Shown here: piece by piece, positions 8,353 to 14,664 of the stretch
Numbering within the stretch: the stretch's first letter is position 1
Layout of the letters: each line of letters starts with the position of its first letter
Assembly: GCA_905209085.1 (NCBI GenBank)
Contig: CAJLRM010000002.1
Span: 248,001 to 312,000 of the forward strand
Reading direction: 5' to 3'
DNA: 64,000 nucleotides
Origin: an uncultured Eubacteriales bacterium
GTDB taxonomy: Bacteria; Bacillota; Clostridia; Christensenellales; Borkfalkiaceae
The notes under the pieces: model-generated
Told to the model about the DNA's origin: nothing
The model's input: the letters and a program-made list of their open reading frames with translations, nothing else
Databases searched by the model: none
Program-made: the position numbers and the translations under genes

Positions 8353-8372
8353 AAATTCAATGCATTGAATTT
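8353..8372. promoter_or_regulatory. 20-bp perfect palindrome, likely operator
   Basis: AAATTCAATGCATTGAATTT is a perfect palindrome between the divergent small gene and the XRE regulator. Its core TTCAAT-N2-ATTGAA recurs at 9825-9842 over the start site of the gene at 9802. Diverged sites (TTTCGACA, TGTCGAA) lie just upstream. Confidence 0.6.
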
Positions 8373-8491
8373 TTGATTCAACGGGGTGAAATTATCGAAA
8401 AGAGAAATGGGAAGGATGGTTGATTCGCATCATTTTTTGATTTGGGAAAGGAAAAGTATTTCATAATAGGCATAAAAAAGAGGAGGGGCGG

Positions 8492-8932
8492 ATGGAAACC
8501 ATAGAGATATTTCAAGAAAATCTGAAAGAACTCATGCAGGATAAAAATCTCGATATTATCGGTTTATCCAAAGCTGTCGGCTGCGACAAAACGGCGATTC
8601 GCCGTTGGTTTTACGGGAGATATTTTCCTCAGCCGCAGACGCTTATCAAACTTGCGGACTATTTCGAATGTTCGGCGGACTACCTCTTCGGGCTGACGGA
8701 TTCTCCGGAATTTGTGCCTCAGGAGAGCGGGAACAGTTTTCAAGAGAGATTTACGGAGATGAAAAAGGCGCTCGGCGTCACCGATTACCGTATCGCCAAA
8801 GCGTGCCACGTGAGAAAGAGCACCGTCTGCAAATGGAAGCGCGTGGAAACTCCCGGCACGATCAGTTTGTTCAATCTGGCAAAATATTTCAATTGCTCGA
8901 TGGAATTTCTCCTCGGCAGAAGCAAGGAATAG
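8492..8932 (+). CDS. double-HTH XRE-family regulator
   Basis: This 146-residue protein carries two complete Cro/C1-type helix-turn-helix domains, at residues ~5-70 (GLSKAVGCDKTAIRRWFYGR) and ~80-146 (RIAKACHVRKSTVCKWK). Each ends in the typical ADYLFGL or MEFLLGR helix. There is no extra effector domain. The ribosome site is AGGAGGGG. The palindrome at 8353 and its twin at 9825 are good candidates for its binding sites, which would tie it to the gene at 9401-9802. It may correspond to the two separate single-HTH genes at 52.7-53.2 kb in fused form. Confidence 0.85.
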   Translation: METIEIFQENLKELMQDKNLDIIGLSKAVGCDKTAIRRWFYGRYFPQPQTLIKLADYFECSADYLFGLTDSPEFVPQESGNSFQERFTEMKKALGVTDYRIAKACHVRKSTVCKWKRVETPGTISLFNLAKYFNCSMEFLLGRSKE

Positions 8933-9074
8933 AGCGCAAAAGGTTTCCTTTGGGAAAAACCGCGAAAACATGCTCGGGCGTTTTATGTCTTTGCAAAGAG
9001 GACGGAAAACGGAGAAGCAAATCGTTTTATAATTCTATGCGCTTCGCGGATACGAAAAGGACAAGGGATACGTA

Positions 9075-9104
9075 AAATACGCGCCGATGGATCGGCGCGT
9101 ATTT
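9075..9104 (+). terminator. terminator downstream of double-HTH gene
   Basis: AAATACGCGCCGAT and ATCGGCGCGTATTT form a 14-bp perfect inverted repeat with a very tight loop, followed by TCGTTTT. Confidence 0.75.
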
Positions 9105-9115
9105 CGTTTTCTATC

Positions 9116-9245
9116 TCGCAGTTTGTCTGCTTATGAGGATAAAGGCAGGTTTGAATAGGTTGTTCTGCTTTTTATGCGTCGCAGTTTGTCTGCTCATCAG
9201 AATAAAAGCGGGATTGAATACTTGGTTCTGTTTTTTATACACTTA
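9116..9245. repeat. tandem duplication, two ~63-bp units
   Basis: Two units start at 9116 and 9179 with the identical 16-mer TCGCAGTTTGTCTGCT. They stay similar through GATAAA/AATAAA and TTCTG-TTTTTAT. They are non-coding and lie between the regulator's terminator and the 3' end of the 9401 gene. Function unknown. Confidence 0.75.
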
Positions 9246-9400
9246 AAATCGTCCGTCCCCTAAGGGGATTTCGGAATTTAAAAGTCGATTTACTTTTTAT
9301 GAAGCACAGTTCTGTGTCCGCAGGGCTAAATCGCCGCGGGTTTCAAAATTTTGTTCGCTTTTGAAGCGAAGGCGCGTTCCGCTTTCCCGCCTGCACGGCG

Positions 9401-9802
9401 TCATTTTATACGGGCGATGTCAAATTCCGTTTCACTGAGGCCTTTTTTCTTCGCATTCCACAGTTCCTCGGCGGCTTGCCTGTCCTGCGGCTCCCGAATT
9501 TCGCCGATAAAGTCCTCTATCCAATTCACGACGGTGCGATAATCGTTCTTCACCGAAGCCAGACAGCGCATGACTTCGTCGTCTTTGCTCTCGTATTCCG
9601 CTTCTCCTAACAGGTAAACGACGACGCCTCTCCGCCCCAATGCCGTCGCGATGAGCGTGAGTCGGACGTACTCCTCCGCCTCTCTGCCTTTACAGGAAGG
9701 GTCGAAAAACTTTTTGTCCGCCTCGCCACATAGGGGAAGAAAGGAAGCGAGATCGCGTTCCGCCATTTGGCTTAAAATGTCGTTTTTTCTTTTGTTCCGC
9801 AT
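9401..9802 (-). CDS. conserved small protein of unknown family, paralogue of the 53415 gene
   Basis: This is a 133-residue soluble, helical protein with no domain I recognise. It aligns end to end with the protein at 53415-53810: LPLCGEADKKFF with LLLCSKEDADFF, EEYVRLTLIATAL with DDYVRLMVIAMAL, YLLGEAE with RVLSEAE, and WIEDFIGEIR with WIDDFIDKIR. Both genes sit at XRE regulator loci. The start at 9802 has GAGGAG upstream, and the promoter and operator lie at 9825-9875. It could be an effector, an anti-repressor or an antitoxin-like partner; the sequence does not decide. Confidence 0.7.
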   Translation of the reverse strand: MRNKRKNDILSQMAERDLASFLPLCGEADKKFFDPSCKGREAEEYVRLTLIATALGRRGVVVYLLGEAEYESKDDEVMRCLASVKNDYRTVVNWIEDFIGEIREPQDRQAAEELWNAKKKGLSETEFDIARIK

Positions 9803-9824
9803 AATTTTATTTCTCCTCGGTAAG

Positions 9825-9875
9825 ATTTCAATCTATTGAAATTTTCAACTATACGATATTGTACACCATTTTCAA
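9825..9875 (-). promoter_or_regulatory. promoter with overlapping operator for the 9802 gene
   Basis: On the minus strand, TTGAAA (9870-9875) and TATAGT (9848-9853) are 16 bp apart. ATTTCAAT-CT-ATTGAAAT (9825-9842) covers the expected start of transcription, a repressor-like position. It shares its core with the 8353 palindrome. Confidence 0.6.
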
Positions 9876-10399
9876 AAAAAATGTTGCATAATTGAGAAGT
9901 TTTATAAAAATTTTTTCAATTTTTTTGAAAGGGGAAGGAGAAAGAGGGAATTCATGCTTTTTTTCGCGGGTAGGAAGCAAAATTTTTCGCTTTTTCGAAT
10001 AAACGGAAAAGGCTTCGCGGAGGAGAATGCGCTTCCCTCCGTTTCTCTATACCGTAGTAAAAGGATCCGCCTTTGTGTGGATCGCGCGGCTGTCCTCTGC
10101 TTTGTGACCGGGATCGGCGGGCGCTTTATTCCCTGCTCCTCTTTTCTTCGGGGCTTTCGGGCGGCGGGAGTTCTATTTTCCGTTTAAAACCTTGTCGGCG
10201 GGTTTCTCATTCCGACGACAGGTGCGGACGGTTTGGAAAAAGAGAACATACACCGTATTGCATAAATGTATGTCAATAGTAAAAAGAGTTATTAAAATAT
10301 TCTTTATTTAAAAGAGATATATAAATTTATATTTGTTTAATTGTTTAGAATAATTGATATATAAAAAGAATATTCTTTCAAAAAATATAGTCGGAAAGG
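9876..10399. other. gene-free stretch
   Basis: An open frame at 9954-10187 has a weak upstream site and no recognisable protein. I do not call it. The rest is AT-rich around 10270-10390 with no clear repeat. Confidence 0.4.
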
Positions 10400-10428
10400 T
10401 TGACAAGAGGGGAAAAAAGTGATATAAT
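10400..10428 (+). promoter_or_regulatory. consensus promoter of the EamA transporter
   Basis: TTGACA 10400-10405, 17-bp spacer, TATAAT 10423-10428. The start codon is 210 bases away, leaving a long structured leader. Confidence 0.85.
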
Positions 10429-10504
10429 AAACAGGCAACGGAGCGCTGTGCCCGCGAAGATACGGCACATAAAAATAATTTTTTCAAGAGGCGGTAAAGG
10501 TTAA

Positions 10505-10576
10505 CAAGACGGAGGGAGATCCCTGGCGCCCTCTCCATCTTGCGAAAAAGGCGGAAAACGGGATTGTCCCGTTTTT
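10505..10576 (+). promoter_or_regulatory. attenuator-like leader structure upstream of EamA gene
   Basis: Within the 200-base leader, an imperfect helix (10505-10516 with 10529-10542) is followed by AAAACGGGA-TTG-TCCCGTTTT and T's (10555-10576), a clean intrinsic terminator ahead of the coding region. A further GTGCC/GGCAC hairpin lies near 10449. This suggests conditional read-through, but I do not recognise a known riboswitch class. Confidence 0.55.
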
Positions 10577-10637
10577 CGGACCGCACACTCAGATTTTAAA
10601 GAAACTGCGCCGCGGGAGGCGGAAAGGAGGAAAAACC

Positions 10638-11654
10638 ATGAAGACGAAAGCTTTAAAAAACACGGGAAAGGGCATGAAAATGCTGTGCCTTGCGCTGCTT
10701 TTGTCGGTGACGTTCATCTGGGGATACGGCATTATCGTAACGGACGACGCCCTGACGGGCAGCATGGGCGTTTTCACCATGCTGGCGGGCAGATTCCTTT
10801 TGGCCGCGTTCCTTCTCTTCGTCCTCCGCGCCTGCCTTTTCAAAACCAAACAATACGCGCGCTTTACGAAAAAGGAAATCGCCGCGGGCGCGCTGGTGGG
10901 CACGCTGAATTTTCTTGGATTTTTCTTTCAGTCGGTGGGATTGCTCTATACGGATACGGCGAAGAGCGGGATGCTGACGGGCGGTTACGTCATCGTCGTT
11001 CCCGTCGTCTATTGCATACTCCGCAAAAAATTTCAGTGGAGGCCTCTTCTCAACGCCGTCGTCTTTCTCGTGGGAATGTTTTTCCTGTTCGACCTCAAAG
11101 GCGCGGGCGGAAATTTCAACCGCGGCGACGCTTTCACTATGCTGTGCGCGGGATTCTTTGCCGTACAGATCATTTTGGTGGATAAATTCGCGGACGGAAT
11201 AAACGTGTTCAACTTCAACGCCGTGCAGATGCTGACGATGGGGCTTTTGGGGCTTTGCGGGGCGCTCGCTTTCGAACGGCAGTCGTTTGCCTCCGTCGAG
11301 TGGAGCGTCTGCCTGCCCGCCGTGCTCTATCTCGGCGCGCTGAGTTCGGCGTATGCCTACCTCGTGCAGACATTTGCGCAGAGCCGCATCTCTCCCTCTC
11401 TGACGGCGATCCTGCTGAGTCTGGAATCGTTGGCGGGCGTGTTGTTCAGTCTGATGCTGGGCAAAGTGGGGTGGACGATTCCCCTCGCGGCGGGGTGCGC
11501 GATCATGATCGCGGCGTCCGTTTCCGCGGCGCTTGCGGACGGGCAGAGGCCCGCGCGGGAGCTGTTGAAGGGCAGGAAAACGGATGCCCCGAAAAAGGAA
11601 GACGAGGAGGGCGGCGCCTTCGGTACGGCGTGCGTCATGCGGGTAAAAAAATAG
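10638..11654 (+). CDS. EamA/DMT-superfamily transporter
   Basis: This is a 338-residue membrane protein with about ten hydrophobic helices in two EamA repeats. The first starts at LLSVTFIWGYGIIV and the second near AGFFAVQIILVDKF. The second repeat keeps the SLTAILLSLESLAGVLFSLM segment typical of drug/metabolite exporters (RhaT/YdcZ type). It has a cytosolic, charged C-terminal tail of ~30 residues. Ribosome site is AAAGGAGG. The substrate, likely a metabolite or drug, is not readable. Expression is probably gated by the leader terminator at 10555-10576. Confidence 0.88.
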   Translation: MKTKALKNTGKGMKMLCLALLLSVTFIWGYGIIVTDDALTGSMGVFTMLAGRFLLAAFLLFVLRACLFKTKQYARFTKKEIAAGALVGTLNFLGFFFQSVGLLYTDTAKSGMLTGGYVIVVPVVYCILRKKFQWRPLLNAVVFLVGMFFLFDLKGAGGNFNRGDAFTMLCAGFFAVQIILVDKFADGINVFNFNAVQMLTMGLLGLCGALAFERQSFASVEWSVCLPAVLYLGALSSAYAYLVQTFAQSRISPSLTAILLSLESLAGVLFSLMLGKVGWTIPLAAGCAIMIAASVSAALADGQRPARELLKGRKTDAPKKEDEEGGAFGTACVMRVKK

Positions 11655-11659
11655 AGAAA

Positions 11660-11688
11660 AAGGAACGGGTAAAGACCGTTCTTTTTTA
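11660..11688 (+). terminator. terminator after EamA transporter
   Basis: GAACGG and CCGTTC enclose a 7-base loop and are followed by TTTTTT. Confidence 0.75.
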
Positions 11689-12227
11689 TTGTATCGCAAA
11701 ACGCCCCGCAAGGGGCAGTATCCGGGAAGCGCGGCGTTGCCGATAAAATAGAATGCGGGAGCAATAAGCGATTTCCGTCCTATAAAAAATTAATCGTCGC
11801 TCTCCGAAATTATCGTGTAAAAGGAACGAAAATAGGCGAATTTTCAGCTTCGGCGCGGCCATGCGGCGGATAGAGAAAGCGCGCGCACGGCGCCGTTTAT
11901 TCTCCTGTCCCGACAAGATTTTAAAAATTACGGGTTTAACGCATCGTTAAGAATACGCGAATGAGAATTTATGTGAAAAGCCGTAAAAAACGGGAACGGA
12001 GAGAAAGACGGAAGGGGCGGGAATAGGAAAGGAAGGGAGAAAAGAAGAGAAAAAGGCGGGAACGGAGAAACAGCGAAGTTTGGCTTCTTTTTTTGCGGAC
12101 GGACACCTCCCGACTCCGTCGTTTCTTTCCCTTCCGAACGTAAAAGTATTTGTATAAAACGGCTTCCTTTGCTGCTGCGCGCAAGTATAAAACTTTAAGA
12201 AGGCGGGAAAAAAGAGGCGGTCGGGCG
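11689..12227. other. gene-free stretch
   Basis: Purine-rich, with scattered open frames on the minus strand that lack ribosome sites and read as low-complexity basic or Phe-rich protein. No RNA or repeat is identified. Confidence 0.5.
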
Positions 12228-12256
12228 TTGACAATTGCGGTGAATTGTGGTAAGAT
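12228..12256 (+). promoter_or_regulatory. promoter of the TIM-barrel gene
   Basis: TTGACA 12228-12233, 17 bp, TAAGAT 12251-12256. It places the transcript start near 12263, which rules out the TTG codon at 12262 as the protein start. Confidence 0.75.
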
Positions 12257-12291
12257 GAAGTTTGAAAAAATATCGGAAAGAAGGACTTGAA

Positions 12292-13104
12292 ATGATGCGG
12301 ACGGGCGTATCCACGGCGTCGCTGTTTATGAGAGAGAATAACGAAGAGGCGCTGCCGCTGCTGGACGCCTTGGGCGTGAGGACCGCGGAGGTGTTTCTCA
12401 CTTCCTTTTCCGAGTACGATCGGAAATTCGGCGAACTTTTGGCTGAGAAAAAGGGGCGGGTGCGCGTCCATTCCGTGCACGTACTCAATACGCAGTTCGA
12501 GCCTCAGCTATTCAGCGGCAATCCGCGCGTGAAAAAGGATGCGTTTTTCTGGCTGGAAAGAGCTATGCGGGCGGGGCAGGCGCTCGGCGCAAAGTATTAT
12601 ACCTTCCACGGAATCGCGCGCATCAAGCGGGCTTCCCGCTCGGGCGAAAAGGACAATTTCGCCGCATGGGGCGGAGGACTCAGAGAAATTTCCGAGTTCT
12701 GCGCTTCTTTCGGCATCGGGTTATGCCTCGAAAACGTGGAATGGGCAATGTATAATCGTCCCGGTTTTTTGCGCGCGGCTCGGGAATTTTGTCCCGCTCT
12801 TTCCTGCGTTTTGGATATCAAGCAGGCGAGGATCTCCTCTTATCCGTATACGATGTATCTCCAAGAAATGGAAGGGCGCCTTGCGCACGTGCACGTTTCG
12901 GACGTCGGCGAGGACGGAAAAATCCGCCTGCCCGGCAAGGGGATTTTCGATTTTCCCGAATTTTTAAAACGGCTCGACGGCGCGGGATTCGACGGCCCCC
13001 TCATCATCGAGGTGTACAAGGACGATTTTTTAAGAGCGGAGGAGCTCAAAGAATCCTGCGATTATCTCGACGAACTCTTATATAAATACGGCTTCGGGGA
13101 TTGA
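12292..13104 (+). CDS. sugar phosphate isomerase/epimerase, xylose isomerase-like TIM barrel
   Basis: This is a 270-residue protein of the AP-endonuclease-2-like TIM barrel superfamily. ATG 12292 follows GAAGGA and lies 36 bases after the promoter -10. Recognisable strands carry metal-ligand candidates: HSVHVLN, YYTFHGIAR, GLCLENVEW, CVLDIKQA, LAHVHVSDVG and LIIEVYKDDF. These Glu, Asp and His residues fit a divalent-metal isomerase or epimerase site, as in sugar or inositol metabolism. It stands alone with no pathway neighbours, so the substrate cannot be inferred. An endonuclease IV role is less likely because the His/Glu set is incomplete. Confidence 0.8.
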   Translation: MMRTGVSTASLFMRENNEEALPLLDALGVRTAEVFLTSFSEYDRKFGELLAEKKGRVRVHSVHVLNTQFEPQLFSGNPRVKKDAFFWLERAMRAGQALGAKYYTFHGIARIKRASRSGEKDNFAAWGGGLREISEFCASFGIGLCLENVEWAMYNRPGFLRAAREFCPALSCVLDIKQARISSYPYTMYLQEMEGRLAHVHVSDVGEDGKIRLPGKGIFDFPEFLKRLDGAGFDGPLIIEVYKDDFLRAEELKESCDYLDELLYKYGFGD

Positions 13105-13321
13105 AGGAAAAAACCGACGACCACCGCGTCGGGAAAAGGGCGAAAAAGATAAAAAAGGCGCTTGGATGCGCTTGCCCGCATTTGTCTGACGGCGGCAGGA
13201 CTCCTTATTGGGCGCCGGAAACGTCGTCGAAGCGGGCGTTTAACGCGGAGAGAAACGCTTTTTAAAAAGCCGCGGCGGAATACAGAAAAAATAAATTTTT
13301 TGGAAATTTTTACATATACTA

Positions 13322-13350
13322 TTGACAAATCCTTTTTTTTGCGTTATAAT
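13322..13350 (+). promoter_or_regulatory. consensus promoter of the superoxide reductase operon
   Basis: TTGACA 13322-13327, 17 bp, TATAAT 13345-13350, then a 49-base leader to ATG 13400. Confidence 0.9.
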
Positions 13351-13399
13351 AAAATAGGATTTAATCTTAATAAATCAATGAAATAAGGAGATATAAAAG

Positions 13400-13756
13400 A
13401 TGGAACTTAAATTTTATCAATGCGAGAAATGCAGGAAAGTACTGATTACGACGGACGAGCTTGCTTTGGACGGCTGGAAGGAACTGATTGCGGGGACGAC
13501 GGAAGGGGCGAAGGAAAAGCACATTCCCGTCGTCGCGGCTTCGGGGAATACGGTGGTGGTCAACGTGGGAAGCGTCACTCATCCCATGAGCGCGGAACAC
13601 CTGATCGAATGGGTCGCGGTGGAAACGGAGAAGGGATATGCGGTGCAGTATTTTTGTTCGACGGATAAGCCCGAGGCGACGTTTGTCCTCGCGGAGGGGG
13701 ATACGCTGAAAGCCGTGTACGCGTACTGCAATCTGCACGGGCTTTGGAAAGCGTAA
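13400..13756 (+). CDS. superoxide reductase (desulfoferrodoxin family)
   Basis: This 118-residue enzyme reduces superoxide to peroxide without making oxygen, a hallmark of anaerobes. All five center II iron ligands are visible: H41 (KHIPVV), H61 and H67 (THPMSAEH), and C110 and H113 (YCNLHGLW). An N-terminal CxxC (C8, C11) remains from the desulforedoxin-type center I, but the usual CC pair is missing, so that center is probably not formed. The next gene supplies a likely rubredoxin electron donor in the same operon. Confidence 0.92.
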   Translation: MELKFYQCEKCRKVLITTDELALDGWKELIAGTTEGAKEKHIPVVAASGNTVVVNVGSVTHPMSAEHLIEWVAVETEKGYAVQYFCSTDKPEATFVLAEGDTLKAVYAYCNLHGLWKA

Positions 13757-13788
13757 CGGCGGCGAACGCGCCGCATCGGGAGGACGAG

Positions 13789-14430
13789 ATGGAAAATAAG
13801 ATTGAAAACAACGCGATGTTCAAACTCACTTACGGTCTGTTCGTGCTGAGCGTAAACGACGGCGTCAAGGACAACGGCTGTATCGTCAACACGGTATCCA
13901 TGCTTACCGAAAATCCCAAGCGTATCACCGTCTATGTCAATAAACTCAATTATACCGAGCAGATGATCAGAAAATCGGGCGTGTTCAACGTATCGGTGCT
14001 GACGGAGAGCGCGCCGTTCGACATCTTCAAGCAGTTCGGTTTTTCGAGCGGACGCGACGTATATAAATTTGCGGGAAAGACGTATCCGCGCACGTCCAAC
14101 GGGCTTTACTATCTCCCCGAGCACACGAACGCGGTGATTTCCGCGAAGGTGACGGATATTCTCGACTACGATACGCATACGCTCTTTGTGGCGGAAGTGA
14201 CGGAGGCGAAAGTGCTTTCAGCGGAGCCTTCCGTGACGTACGAATATTATTTCGCCCATATCAAACCCAAGCCCGGAGAAGCGCCCAAGGCTGCGGAAAC
14301 GGGAGATAAAAAGACAAAGCGCTGGGTGTGCAAGATCTGCGGCTTTGTCTACGAAGGGGAGTTCCTTCCCGACGACTATATCTGTCCTTTGTGCAAGCAC
14401 GGCGCAGAGGATTTTGAGCTTCTCGATTAA
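13789..14430 (+). CDS. flavin reductase-rubredoxin fusion (high-molecular-weight rubredoxin)
   Basis: The product has 213 residues, with ATG 13789 after GGGAGGACGAG. Residues ~1-165 form an FMN-binding flavin reductase/flavoredoxin domain (FKLTYGLFVLSV, NTVSMLTENPKRITV). Residues ~175-213 form a rubredoxin with CKICGFVYEG and CPLCKHG cysteine pairs. Such HRB proteins pass electrons from NAD(P)H to oxygen- and superoxide-reducing proteins. Being 32 bases behind superoxide reductase, it probably reduces that enzyme. A terminator follows at once. Confidence 0.9.
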   Translation: MENKIENNAMFKLTYGLFVLSVNDGVKDNGCIVNTVSMLTENPKRITVYVNKLNYTEQMIRKSGVFNVSVLTESAPFDIFKQFGFSSGRDVYKFAGKTYPRTSNGLYYLPEHTNAVISAKVTDILDYDTHTLFVAEVTEAKVLSAEPSVTYEYYFAHIKPKPGEAPKAAETGDKKTKRWVCKICGFVYEGEFLPDDYICPLCKHGAEDFELLD

Positions 14431-14449
14431 ACGAATTACGAACATTCAG

Positions 14450-14482
14450 ACGCCCGCCCGGGAAATTTGGGGCGGGCGTTTT
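14450..14482 (+). terminator. terminator of the superoxide reductase operon
   Basis: ACGCCCGCCC and GGGCGGGCGT form a 10-bp stem followed by TTTT. Confidence 0.85.
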
Positions 14483-14664
14483 GACGTATAGAAAAAACAT
14501 ATATAAAAATTTGAGCAAGATATAAAATAAAGCTATGGTTTTATGGGAAGAAGTATGCTATATTTAGAACGAATAAAGGAGGGAATGAAAAAGGAATTTA
14601 AATTTGAAACAGTCAGCTGCAAAATTTTATCACAGGAATTAAAGAGGGGAAGAGATGAGAAGAG

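Noticed and set aside
9954..10187. 77-residue plus-strand frame
   Set aside because: There is a purine stretch upstream, but the protein is Phe/Arg/Gly-rich without any recognisable pattern.
10653..11711. 352-residue minus-strand frame opposite the EamA transporter
   Set aside because: Antisense shadow with highly biased His/Gln/Arg composition.
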